This document shows positions 43,452 through 52,352 of a stretch of DNA of 64,000 nt, in pieces. Origin of the DNA: CAYJBH01 sp964368815 (GTDB taxonomy: Bacteria; Bacillota; Clostridia; Oscillospirales; Ruminococcaceae); NCBI GenBank assembly GCA_964368815.1, contig CAYJDA010000007.1:1-64000 (forward strand), given 5' to 3'. Both the position numbers and the translations under genes were made by a program. Under the pieces are notes generated by a model, which worked only from the letters and a program-made list of their open reading frames with translations, made no database searches and was not told the origin of the DNA. Each line of letters begins with the position of its first letter. Position 1 is the stretch's first letter.

Positions 43452-45224
43452 CTAAATTCTTGTTAAATATTTTTCTTCATAACCAGCCAAAATTTCTGCC
43501 ATTGCAGCGCTGTTACGGCTGTTTTTAAACTGTTTTTTCATGTCGTGGAAGTCGTAATCAGCTTTACCGCTGTTAAGATATATAACACGGTTTGCAATGT
43601 TACTGCAGTGATCCGAAATTCTCTCTATGTCGGAAAGAATTTCAACAAAAATCACACCATTTTCTAACTTGCATTTTGCATTTTTAAGACGCTTAATATG
43701 GCGCTCACGAAGCTTTTCACAAATAACGTCTACCGTTTCCTCTAATGGCTCAACAGAATATGCTACAGTAATGTTGTTGGTTTTTAGAGCAGTGTTGATG
43801 TTGTTGAGGTTTTCATAAACAGCTTCGTAAAGAACCTGTAGCTCGTTTCTGGCGTTTTGAGAAAAACCCTTTTTGGTAATATTTTTTGAGTGATTGGAAA
43901 TGTTCACACAGTGGTCACCAATTCTTTCGATATCGGATATAGTGCTAAGAAGAAGGGAAACAGTGTTGCTTTCCTCTACCGAGAGTTCATCGTGCGATGC
44001 CTTAAGCAAGAAGTTAGATACCGCCACCTCTAAGCCGTCCATAGTTTCTTCGATGGAATCTATCTTGAGTTTTAAATCGCCATCCCGCTCATTAATAATC
44101 GTCATTGCATTGCTAAAGTTTTCCATGGAAAGCTTTGACATGTATGCAACGGTATCCTGAGCTTTTTGAATAGCTACAACCGGAGAGGCAAGGATACGTT
44201 CGTCTAGAATAGGAACGCCCGAACCGGGGGTAGCCTGCGATTCACCTTTATCCTTAACGGTGAAGGTTGCGAGCCTTGCAAGAGATTTAGTAAAGGGGAG
44301 GAAAAGCAAGGTAACCAGAACGTTAAAGGCAGTATGAAAGTTAGCAATGCCGCTTCGATCGATAACGTCATCCCAAAATGTAAACTCACCTATTATATAT
44401 CTTGAACCGTATATTGCAATCATAAAAACGGTGGTACCGATTACGTTAAAATAAAGATGGCTAAATGCGCTGCGTTTTGCGGTTTTACTTGCTCCGATAG
44501 AGGCTAACATGGGTGTTATACAGGTACCGATATTTTGACCTAAAATAATCGGTATGGCTGCCGACCAACTAATAATTCCGGTGGAGGCAAGAGCCTGCAG
44601 AATACCGACAGATGCGGAACTCGACTGGATTGCCGCCGTAACAAGAGCACCGGCAATAACGCCGAGTATAGGATTTTCAAGCGAGGAGAAAAGTTCAACA
44701 AACAGTTCAGATTCACGAAGAGGGCGAACAGCATCCTCCATGGTGAACATTCCGGTGAATAAAACTCCGAAACCCACAAGTGCCTGACCGATATCACGTT
44801 TTTTTGGGCTTTCAGAAAACATGAATAAAAACGCACCAATGCAAGCAAATACAGGTGCTATAGTAGATGGTTTTAACAGTAGTAGGAAAAAGTTATCGGA
44901 CTCTATATCGCCAAGGCTTAAAATCTGTGCAGTAACTGTAGTACCGATGTTGGCACCCATGATAACTCCGATTGCCTGGGAGAGTTGCATCATACCGCTG
45001 TTTACAAGACCAACAACCATAACAGTACTTGCCGAGGAGCTTTGTATCGCGGCAGTAAGAAGTGCACCAAATATTACTGCTAAAACCGGGTTGCTGGTAA
45101 GCTTTCGCAGTGTAGACTCAAGCTTGTTGCCGGCAATTTTCTCTAACCCCGTTGCCATGGTTTGCATTCCGAATAAAAATAATGCAAGTCCACCTAATAA
45201 TCCTATTACGTCAAAAAAATCCAT
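43452..45224 (-). CDS. Na+/phosphate cotransporter with PhoU-like domain
   Basis: A 590-residue NptA/YjbB-type transporter. Two inverted Na_Pi_cotrans repeats (about 1-300) carry paired QSSSAST/QSSSASV motifs, and the C-terminal cytoplasmic half (about 340-560) is a PhoU-like helical domain. It should import phosphate with sodium. GAGGT supports the ATG at 45224, twelve codons inside the open frame. The 138-bp gap upstream holds no gene that I can see. Confidence 0.92.
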   Translation of the reverse strand: MDFFDVIGLLGGLALFLFGMQTMATGLEKIAGNKLESTLRKLTSNPVLAVIFGALLTAAIQSSSASTVMVVGLVNSGMMQLSQAIGVIMGANIGTTVTAQILSLGDIESDNFFLLLLKPSTIAPVFACIGAFLFMFSESPKKRDIGQALVGFGVLFTGMFTMEDAVRPLRESELFVELFSSLENPILGVIAGALVTAAIQSSSASVGILQALASTGIISWSAAIPIILGQNIGTCITPMLASIGASKTAKRSAFSHLYFNVIGTTVFMIAIYGSRYIIGEFTFWDDVIDRSGIANFHTAFNVLVTLLFLPFTKSLARLATFTVKDKGESQATPGSGVPILDERILASPVVAIQKAQDTVAYMSKLSMENFSNAMTIINERDGDLKLKIDSIEETMDGLEVAVSNFLLKASHDELSVEESNTVSLLLSTISDIERIGDHCVNISNHSKNITKKGFSQNARNELQVLYEAVYENLNNINTALKTNNITVAYSVEPLEETVDVICEKLRERHIKRLKNAKCKLENGVIFVEILSDIERISDHCSNIANRVIYLNSGKADYDFHDMKKQFKNSRNSAAMAEILAGYEEKYLTRI

Positions 45225-45362
45225 TTTTACCTCTTTGGGTTTATGATATAATGCTAACACATTAAATAATAAAAATAAATAGATTTAGTAAAACTTTCAT
45301 CTTTTCTATCTTATTAACATAATATGCTCATTATTTTTGTAGTCTTTTTACATCATGCTCAA

Positions 45363-46124
45363 CTAATTAGTACTGCCTGAAAGAGCAAGTCCGTCTAAAA
45401 TCAAGGTTTTAGAAAGAATTACACTATGTTTCATCAGTGGAACCACTATAGAGGCAGCTCCTCCTGTTGCAATGATAGTTTTAGCATCGCCGAGCTCCTG
45501 CAAAAACCTATCTACCATTCCGTCCAGCATGGCGGCAGTTCCGAGTAGAATTCCGCTTTTTATCGAGTTTTGTGTATTTGTTCCTATTGCGGCAGGTGGT
45601 GGAGTAACCGGGATATCCATCAGCAGTGATGTTCTTCTAACCAAAGCATCAAGCGAAATAAACATTCCGGGTGCTATTGCCACGCCTTTAAAAACGCCAT
45701 CCTTATCTATGGCAGAAATTTTGGTTGCAGTTCCCGCATCAATTATTATAGCGGGAAGTGGAAACTTGTTTTTAACATAGTAAGCAGAGGCAACCAGATC
45801 ACAGCCCAGCTCTTTAGGGTTGTCGATATCTATGCGTAGCTCGGGGCAGCAGTGAGCGCCAAACTGGATAACCTCTACATCGCAGATCATCCCAACAGCC
45901 TCGGAAATAATTCCGTTAAGCCTTGGAACTACACTGGAAACTATAATCTTTTCGATATCGGAGCTATTAATATCGTTTAGCCTTAGCAGCTCCGATATTA
46001 CTATAGCGTACTGGGGTGGTTCCAGCTGTTTTTCGGTTGCAATACGATTAAAAAAACAAATATTGCCGGAGTTATACACACCAATAACTATGTTGCTGTT
46101 ACCTATATCAATTACCATTAGCAT
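45363..46124 (-). CDS. coaX: Type III pantothenate kinase
   Basis: A 253-residue ASKHA-fold kinase that phosphorylates pantothenate in coenzyme A synthesis. The phosphate motif DIGNSNIVIGVY is at the N-terminus, and IDAGTATKISAID holds the second. The type III enzyme is monovalent-cation dependent and not inhibited by CoA, according to family knowledge. It stands alone, divergent from the DUF4830-like gene. Confidence 0.94.
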   Translation of the reverse strand: MLMVIDIGNSNIVIGVYNSGNICFFNRIATEKQLEPPQYAIVISELLRLNDINSSDIEKIIVSSVVPRLNGIISEAVGMICDVEVIQFGAHCCPELRIDIDNPKELGCDLVASAYYVKNKFPLPAIIIDAGTATKISAIDKDGVFKGVAIAPGMFISLDALVRRTSLLMDIPVTPPPAAIGTNTQNSIKSGILLGTAAMLDGMVDRFLQELGDAKTIIATGGAASIVVPLMKHSVILSKTLILDGLALSGSTN

Positions 46125-46187
46125 AATCTGTATCCTCTACTGCATAAACTTAATAACGACAATCGTGAAATAATTGGGGGAAAAGGT

Positions 46188-46709
46188 ATGTTTATTTTAA
46201 CCATGAATAGAAAAGGCGTAAAAAAAGTGATCATTGTTGCCTGTAGTCTGCTGCTGGTATGCACAACATTAATCGGCGGAGCTATCTTGTTATCCGATGA
46301 TGTTACCGAGGCAATGGCAAACGGCAATTCATCCGGTGTCGACGTTAACGGAATTGGCGATGTTGCAAAAATTTTTGAAGGTTACGGCATAACCACCGAT
46401 ATTACCACCGGTGAGGTTAGTAGCGTTGTTATCCCTTCTGATTTCGACGATGATTTCAGCGAATTTAACAGCATCATTACCGAAAGCGGCGGCGATATCA
46501 GTAGCCTAAAAGGGGATACCGTAGAACGATGGAAGATACTTGTAACCAATCGTAGCTCTAAGGATGAAGTTGTTTGGGGGGTTACATTGGTAAGAAATAA
46601 CCGCTCGGTAGGAAGTTATCTTCTCTGCGAACCATCGGGACAGGTTCGCTCGGTTATGGACGATACCATGCAGGTAATGGCAGAAACTGAGGTGCCGGCT
46701 GAACTATAA
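46188..46709 (+). CDS. Exported protein with DUF4830-like domain
   Basis: A 173-residue protein. A signal anchor (about 12-36) precedes an external domain (about 50-150) whose features (GYGITTD, VVIPSDFDDDFSEFN, LKGDTVERWKILV) resemble DUF4830 of Firmicutes. Function unknown. AAAAGG precedes the ATG. It converges on potD with a shared terminator. Confidence 0.75.
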   Translation: MFILTMNRKGVKKVIIVACSLLLVCTTLIGGAILLSDDVTEAMANGNSSGVDVNGIGDVAKIFEGYGITTDITTGEVSSVVIPSDFDDDFSEFNSIITESGGDISSLKGDTVERWKILVTNRSSKDEVVWGVTLVRNNRSVGSYLLCEPSGQVRSVMDDTMQVMAETEVPAEL

Positions 46710-46710
46710 G

Positions 46711-46753
46711 AAGAAGTTTAGCGGGCGGAGTAAATCGCCCGCTAAACTTTTGT
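46711..46753. terminator. Bidirectional terminator between the DUF4830-like gene and potD
   Basis: AAGTTTAGCGGGCG (46714-46727) pairs perfectly with CGCCCGCTAAACTT (46736-46749), a 14-bp stem with an 8-nt loop, followed by TTG on the plus strand and by a short CTTCTTC stretch on the minus strand. It ends both convergent units. Confidence 0.8.
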
Positions 46754-46756
46754 AGG

Positions 46757-47950
46757 TTAATAGTCTTTTTTCTTTTTACGGAATTTAAATAGATATACCA
46801 ATGCAATAATTGCAACAAGTGCGATTATAATGGTTGGCATTACCCATGTGCCTGCATCCTCTTCAGCGGTACGAATTTCTGTCCACTGCTTATCCATCTC
46901 GGCGTTAACCTCATCGGAAAGTAGTGCAAAAGTCGTGCCGTTAGCTATTACATCGGAAGGTATAAACACTAACGGATTGTCCAAAATTTCGTCAGACAAA
47001 AGCTCTCTTGCGCCCATAACCGGGGTGGTATAGTAAATATATTCCGTGTTGGCAGCAGATGTTTCCGGCTCACACATAAAGTTGATGTACATCTCGGCAG
47101 CTTCTTTGTTGGGGCTTCCTTTGGGAATTGCCATAGCATCAACAAAAACATTAACCCCCTCTTTTGGGAATACATAGCTAAGGTCGGGGTTTGCTTCAAT
47201 CATGTTGTTCGCATCACCGGCGTAATAGGCTCCGATGGCAGCATTGCCGCCTTCTAAAGCATCAAAGATCTCATCGGCAACATAACGTGGTTCAACAGAT
47301 TTTTGCTCGGTTAAAAGCTCTGCTGCTTGCTGAACCTCCTCCACTGTCTGTGGATTTAAAGTCATTCCACTATATGCCTGAGCAACCGCAAAAGCATCTC
47401 TTGAGTTATTAAACATCAGGATATCGCCTTTATATGTTTCATCAAACATCAATCCCCAGCTGTCGGGAGTGCCCTCTACCATGGTGGTGTTATAAATCAT
47501 ACATACCGCACCCAACATATAGGGAACAGAATAGCTATTGTCCGGGTCAAAATCATGTCCGAGTGCCGAGGGATCAATATCGGTAAAGTTCGGAATATTA
47601 TTCATGTCCAGCGGCTCTAACATGTCCTCGTTTATCATCCTAGCTATCATATAGTCTGATGGAATGATAACATCATAGTCGGCACCGCCGCCCTTAATTT
47701 TTGTGTACATTTCTTCGTTCGTGGCAAAGTTGGTATAGTTTACAGTAATTCCGGTTAATGCCTCGAACTCGGCGTTTACATCCATGCTATCGTCCGATCC
47801 GTCGCTGATGTATTCGCCCCAGTTGTATACATTCAGTGTGATATTCTGGTCTGCCAGCCTACCCCAGTCGTACTCACTCTCGGCAGATACCGAAAATGGA
47901 ACAGCCGCTAATAAAAGCACCGCTGCAATACAAGAAATGATTTTTTTCAA
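46757..47950 (-). CDS. potD: Spermidine/putrescine-binding protein with C-terminal membrane anchor
   Basis: A 397-residue binding protein of the PotD family. A cleavable signal peptide (about 1-23, VSA-E) has no lipobox cysteine. The binding domain follows (ITLNVYNWGEYISDG). At the C-terminus a helix (about 369-390) and the basic tail KFRKKKKDY anchor it in the membrane, an unusual way to tether this protein in Gram-positive bacteria. The start is TTG behind GGAGG. It is the last gene of the potABCD operon. Confidence 0.92.
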   Translation of the reverse strand: MKKIISCIAAVLLLAAVPFSVSAESEYDWGRLADQNITLNVYNWGEYISDGSDDSMDVNAEFEALTGITVNYTNFATNEEMYTKIKGGGADYDVIIPSDYMIARMINEDMLEPLDMNNIPNFTDIDPSALGHDFDPDNSYSVPYMLGAVCMIYNTTMVEGTPDSWGLMFDETYKGDILMFNNSRDAFAVAQAYSGMTLNPQTVEEVQQAAELLTEQKSVEPRYVADEIFDALEGGNAAIGAYYAGDANNMIEANPDLSYVFPKEGVNVFVDAMAIPKGSPNKEAAEMYINFMCEPETSAANTEYIYYTTPVMGARELLSDEILDNPLVFIPSDVIANGTTFALLSDEVNAEMDKQWTEIRTAEEDAGTWVMPTIIIALVAIIALVYLFKFRKKKKDY

Positions 47951-47974
47951 CTTAGTAAATCCTCCATAAATTTG

Positions 47975-48763
47975 TTAATATTCTTTCTTCTCTTTACGCA
48001 GTGATTGATAATTCATAATCAACAGTATCGTCATTACCACAACAAAAATCACGGTAGATAGCGCATTTATCTCGGGACTTACCCTCTTCCTTGTCATGGA
48101 ATAGATAGCTATCGGAAGTGTTTGCGTTGTGCCGCTGGTGAAGTAGCTGATTATAAAATCGTCTATCGAAAACGTAAGAGCAATTAAGAACCCTGAAATT
48201 ATTCCCGGGCTTATTTCGGGTAGAACAACCTTGAAAAAAGCCTGTACGGGGTTGCAACCAAGATCCAGTGCCGCCTCTACTATGCGGTAATCCATCTGAC
48301 GTATCTTTGGCATTACCGAAAGGATAACATAGGGTAGGCAGAAGGTAATATGTGCTATTAATAGTGTAGGTATTCCAAAAATTTGATAAGGAATTGCCGA
48401 TTTAAAAACCACGAAAAGTAGCATCAACGAGATACCTGTAACAATTTCGGGGTTGATAACCGGAAGGTAGGATATATTTAATATTATCGTTCGGGAGGTT
48501 TTTTTCATGGAAGAAATACCAACCGCCGCTGCTGTACCTATTATCGTTGCAATAGTCGAGGCAAGTGCCGCCAACCAAAGTGTCAGAAACAACGAGCTTA
48601 ACAGCTCTTCATTTTGAAACAGCTCGATATACCAGTCGAGTGTGAATCCGGAAAAAACAGCATAACTTTTGCTCTCATTAAAGGAATACACCATCATGAT
48701 GAATATCGGCAAAAATAAAAACGACATCGCAAGGGTGAGATAAATGTTACCGAGCTTTTTCAT
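47975..48763 (-). CDS. potC: Spermidine/putrescine ABC permease PotC
   Basis: A 262-residue permease with six helices and the EAA loop VEAALDLGCNPVQAFFKV (core AALDLGCNP). It starts at ATG 48763, which overlaps the potB stop (ATGA) behind GGAGGG; the longer open frame to 48817 has no site. It forms the channel with PotB. Confidence 0.94.
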   Translation of the reverse strand: MKKLGNIYLTLAMSFLFLPIFIMMVYSFNESKSYAVFSGFTLDWYIELFQNEELLSSLFLTLWLAALASTIATIIGTAAAVGISSMKKTSRTIILNISYLPVINPEIVTGISLMLLFVVFKSAIPYQIFGIPTLLIAHITFCLPYVILSVMPKIRQMDYRIVEAALDLGCNPVQAFFKVVLPEISPGIISGFLIALTFSIDDFIISYFTSGTTQTLPIAIYSMTRKRVSPEINALSTVIFVVVMTILLIMNYQSLRKEKKEY

Positions 48764-49572
48764 ATCATGCCCTCCATACTCTCCTCGTCGCCAAGCTTGT
48801 TGGTTACAGACATACATGCAAGTACGATTAGCATTAGAACCAATGCCATGGCAGAACCAAGACCATAGTTGTTGGAGTTGCCAAGGAACTGTAGCTCTAT
48901 AACGTCTCCAATTAGCATGGTAGAGCCACCACCCAGCATGCGTGAGATGATAAAGGTGGATATCGCAGGAACAAACACAAGGGTTATTCCGGTTGTTATT
49001 CCGGGAACAGATAGCGGTAATAAAACCTTTTTAAAAACGTTAAAAGGGCCGCATCCCAAATCCTGAGCCGCCTGAATAACGCTATTATCAATTTTAACCA
49101 TGGTGGAATACATTGGCAGTATCATAAATGGTAGATAGTTGTATACCATACCAAGAACAATAGCACCGTCGGTTCCTATCATCTCCAGCGGACCTATTCC
49201 CACTATTCCAAGTATCGAGTTGATTATTCCGTTACGCTCTAACAGCGCCATCCATGCATATGTTCTAAGTAAAAAATTAATCCACATCGGAAGCATAACC
49301 ATCATAAGCATTAGCTTTTGCCTTTTAGGAGTATAACGGCTAATTGCAAAGCTTACGGGAAATGCAATTATAAGGCAGATAATGGTTGCAATTACCGCAA
49401 GCATTATGCTACGCAAAAAAACAGGAGCATATCCCATTAAATCGGCAACATTTTCGAGGCTGGGATTGCCAAGCTTATCGGTAAAGGCAAAATAAATAAC
49501 AAGTAGAATAGGTGCAAGGATAAAAACCGCCATCCAAACCACATAGGGTAGGGCAACACGTGATTTTAACAA
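48760..49572 (-). CDS. potB: Spermidine/putrescine ABC permease PotB
   Basis: A 270-residue permease with six helices and the EAA loop QAAQDLGCGPFNVFKKV (core AAQDLGCGP). It starts with TTG immediately after the potA stop, behind AAAGGG. Confidence 0.94.
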   Translation of the reverse strand: MLKSRVALPYVVWMAVFILAPILLVIYFAFTDKLGNPSLENVADLMGYAPVFLRSIMLAVIATIICLIIAFPVSFAISRYTPKRQKLMLMMVMLPMWINFLLRTYAWMALLERNGIINSILGIVGIGPLEMIGTDGAIVLGMVYNYLPFMILPMYSTMVKIDNSVIQAAQDLGCGPFNVFKKVLLPLSVPGITTGITLVFVPAISTFIISRMLGGGSTMLIGDVIELQFLGNSNNYGLGSAMALVLMLIVLACMSVTNKLGDEESMEGMI

Positions 49573-50622
49573 CTATATTTCCCTTTCCTCATATTCCATA
49601 ATATGTATCTCTTCAGGGCCTATATTAAGGCCAATCATCTCTCCGGGTTGCTGGCTTTGGGTAGAATGAATTATCCAGTCGTATCCTGCTTGTTCCACCT
49701 CAATTTCGTAATGAACACCCTTAAATACAACATTTTTAACAAGTCCCGACATCTTTCCTTGTATTGCCGGTACAACATCGATATCCTCGGGACGAACAAC
49801 AACCTGAACAGGTTTTCTTCCAAACCCTTTGTCGACACAGTCGAAGGTAGCGCCACCAAATTCCACGACATAGTCGTTAGGCATAAAACCGGTTATAATG
49901 TTTGATTCGCCTATAAAGTCGGCAACAAAGCTGTTTATCGGTTCGTTATAAATATCCTGTGGGGTTCCGGACTGCTGAATTAATCCGTCCTTCATAACTA
50001 CCACCCTGTCCGACATGGTTAAGGCTTCTTCCTGGTCGTGGGTAACATAGATGAAGGTAATATCGAGGCTTTGCTGAATTCGTTTAAGCTCTATCTGCAT
50101 TTCTTTTCGAAGCTTTAAATCTAAAGCGCCAAGCGGTTCGTCTAATAAAAGAACCCTGGGGTGATTTACCAGTGCACGTGCAATGGCAACGCGCTGCTGT
50201 TGTCCGCCTGAAAGTTTATCGGTAGAGCGACCTTCAAAACCTTTAAGCCCTACCATCTCCAACATAGGCTTAACGCGTTCTTTTATCTCGGTTTCGGATA
50301 GCTTTTGAACCCTTAATCCAAATGCAACATTTTCGTATACATCCAGATGAGGAAATAAAGCATAACGTTGAAACACCGTGTTAACATTACGTTTGTAGGG
50401 TGGGAGGTCGGTAATATCCTGTCCGTCGAAGGTTACCTTTCCCTTGCTGGGAATAATAAAACCACCGATAACCCTAAGTGTGGTGGTTTTACCACAGCCC
50501 GAGGGTCCCAGTAGCGTAACAAATTCTTTATCGGCTATTTCTAATGAAAAATCGTTCAGTATCGGCTCTCTACCAAAATCTACATTTATACCAGAGAGAG
50601 TAATAATGGACTGTTGTGACAA
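49573..50622 (-). CDS. potA: Spermidine/putrescine ABC importer ATPase PotA
   Basis: A 349-residue ATPase with Walker A GPSGCGKTT, signature LSGGQQQRVAIARAL, Walker B LLDEPLGALD and a TOBE domain (about 280-345). It powers the PotBC channel. It starts with TTG behind AAAGGG, 37 nt after an unknown membrane protein gene, so the pot genes may be transcribed with lysS and ruvX upstream. Confidence 0.95.
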   Translation of the reverse strand: MSQQSIITLSGINVDFGREPILNDFSLEIADKEFVTLLGPSGCGKTTTLRVIGGFIIPSKGKVTFDGQDITDLPPYKRNVNTVFQRYALFPHLDVYENVAFGLRVQKLSETEIKERVKPMLEMVGLKGFEGRSTDKLSGGQQQRVAIARALVNHPRVLLLDEPLGALDLKLRKEMQIELKRIQQSLDITFIYVTHDQEEALTMSDRVVVMKDGLIQQSGTPQDIYNEPINSFVADFIGESNIITGFMPNDYVVEFGGATFDCVDKGFGRKPVQVVVRPEDIDVVPAIQGKMSGLVKNVVFKGVHYEIEVEQAGYDWIIHSTQSQQPGEMIGLNIGPEEIHIMEYEEREI

Positions 50623-50659
50623 TAAAGTTTCCCTTTCATTTATCTGTTATTATCTTCCG

Positions 50660-51316
50660 CTAAAGGCTCTCGTGGAGCCTTAGTTTTTCAATGTAGATGC
50701 TTCTCACGTCGTTGTTGTAATCTTGAATTGATTTATGGCTATCCTCGATACTACCCATTTTATGCTGCACATCCTCTAATAATTTCCGCTTTTTATCGCT
50801 CATTTTATAATCGTTAACAGGTTGCGAGGAAAGAGTCGTGACAGATTCAACTCTAAAGAAAAAGTGGTAAAGTGCTGCGGTAACAACCACAGTTGTATAC
50901 ACCAGCGTCATTCCAAGAAGAACAAGTTGAAAAATAAGCTTAATATTGATTAGCAGAGAGTTATATCCTTGGGTTGTGGATTCTATGTTAGCAACCCAGG
51001 GCTCGAAGTTAAGGAAAATATACACCACTATCAGTATCGATAACAGAATATCTACACCGAGAAGGCCCCTTTTGCGAATTAAACCAAAGCTAAAATATGC
51101 AAAACAAGCAACTGCAGTAGCGGCTAAAGCTATTAGGTAATCGTTGTAATCCGAAAGCCTTGCGTAGGCGGGTGCACCGTTTGCCGTGAACATAGAGTAA
51201 ACTAAAAACTCGTTTATAAAGGTAAGCACTACCAATAAAAACAAGGCACACTTTATAGCACCGCTAAACAGGCTGATAAGGGTATGAAATATTTTATTTT
51301 TACGCCTGCTGTTCAT
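50660..51316 (-). CDS. Unknown four-helix membrane protein
   Basis: A 218-residue protein I do not recognise. Four hydrophobic helices lie near 14-34, 48-68, 76-98 and 118-145, followed by a polar, charged C-terminal tail (about 160-218) that could form a short coiled coil in the cytoplasm. Its first 17 bp overlap the preceding gene, and GGAGGGC precedes the ATG. It pairs with the single-helix protein encoded just upstream, so the two probably act together. Confidence 0.75.
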   Translation of the reverse strand: MNSRRKNKIFHTLISLFSGAIKCALFLLVVLTFINEFLVYSMFTANGAPAYARLSDYNDYLIALAATAVACFAYFSFGLIRKRGLLGVDILLSILIVVYIFLNFEPWVANIESTTQGYNSLLINIKLIFQLVLLGMTLVYTTVVVTAALYHFFFRVESVTTLSSQPVNDYKMSDKKRKLLEDVQHKMGSIEDSHKSIQDYNNDVRSIYIEKLRLHESL

Positions 51317-51890
51317 CTGCTAAAATGCCCTCCGCTCCTAATATTAAACTCTCTATAAACATATTTGCCTGATATAAAATCTCATCCTTTGAGAGAAATC
51401 TTTCGTAATCAAAACGGTAGATTATCATATAAACACCATTTGCTACCTTGGTTACCGTTTCATTTTCGCTCTTTTTATTCTTTAACTCCTCCATGCTTTT
51501 TCCCGAGAAAACTACCTTGGATATCATGGAAAAATGGTTGCTTACATAGGAAAAGTTAATGCCGTTATCATCTCGGTATATGCTCTCCATATTGCATAGT
51601 GCTTCAACCTGTGACTCGGTTTCAAGCTTAAGCTGAGCAAGCTCATTTTCGTCAGTATCTAAAAGTGTTAAGTTTCCGTCCTGCGTGAAGGTTACTGTCG
51701 ACAGCTTTGGATAGTTACTGATTTGATTATAAATCTCTATTATCGCCGGAACATCGGTTATCATGTCGTCTACCTTTTCACTGTCCCGTCTAATACTCTC
51801 AGTAGCAAACAGATAAACCGAAGCACATATTAACAATGTAACCGTTATAACATTAATTGTAACCATAGCAAGCGGCCCTCTTGTAAGCAT
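51300..51890 (-). CDS. Unknown single-helix exported protein
   Basis: A 196-residue protein with one N-terminal helix (about 8-28) and an extracytoplasmic domain rich in acidic residues and with a probable helical segment. I do not recognise a family. The 17-bp overlap with the four-helix gene implies coupled translation. It lies 37 nt after ruvX. Confidence 0.75.
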   Translation of the reverse strand: MLTRGPLAMVTINVITVTLLICASVYLFATESIRRDSEKVDDMITDVPAIIEIYNQISNYPKLSTVTFTQDGNLTLLDTDENELAQLKLETESQVEALCNMESIYRDDNGINFSYVSNHFSMISKVVFSGKSMEELKNKKSENETVTKVANGVYMIIYRFDYERFLSKDEILYQANMFIESLILGAEGILADEQQA

Positions 51891-51927
51891 TCTACTCCTT
51901 ATATTCGTTCACACACTATGTATAGAA

Positions 51928-52341
51928 TTATCCGTTACGCTTAATTAAGAATCTTTCAAGTATTAGTGCGGCCGCTACCGCATCTTCCTCTTCTCCTCTT
52001 TTTTTCTTCTTTTTACCGTTAGTACGCATTATGTTTTGCGCTTCTTTGGAGGAACTGTCCTCCGGCATATACTCAATCGGAATATCTAAAACTCCGGATA
52101 GTATTCCACCTAATCTTTTACACTGTTCGGCATGTGGGTGTGGATTTCCATCGTCATAAACCGGCAACCCGATTACTATCATGGATATTTCGTATTCCTT
52201 TACGGCGTAAACAATTTTTTCTGCTGTTTTTGCCATGCTTTTTTCTCGTAGTACTCCAAGAGGTGAACACAAAAACTCTGTCCTATCGCAGGCGGCAAGC
52301 CCGGTTTTCGTCTCTCCGTAGTCAACCGACATTATTTTCAA
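51928..52341 (-). CDS. ruvX: YqgF/RuvX Holliday junction resolvase-like nuclease
   Basis: A 137-residue RNase H-fold protein. The metal Asp is in MSVDYGETKTGLA, with VIGLPVY and a final acidic EDAVAAALILERFL. Orthologues mature pre-16S rRNA ends. A lysine-rich insert (NGKKKKKRGEE) before the last helix is longer than usual. It follows lysS after 11 nt. Confidence 0.92.
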   Translation of the reverse strand: MKIMSVDYGETKTGLAACDRTEFLCSPLGVLREKSMAKTAEKIVYAVKEYEISMIVIGLPVYDDGNPHPHAEQCKRLGGILSGVLDIPIEYMPEDSSSKEAQNIMRTNGKKKKKRGEEEDAVAAALILERFLIKRNG

Positions 52342-52352
52342 TTGTTAGCTCC

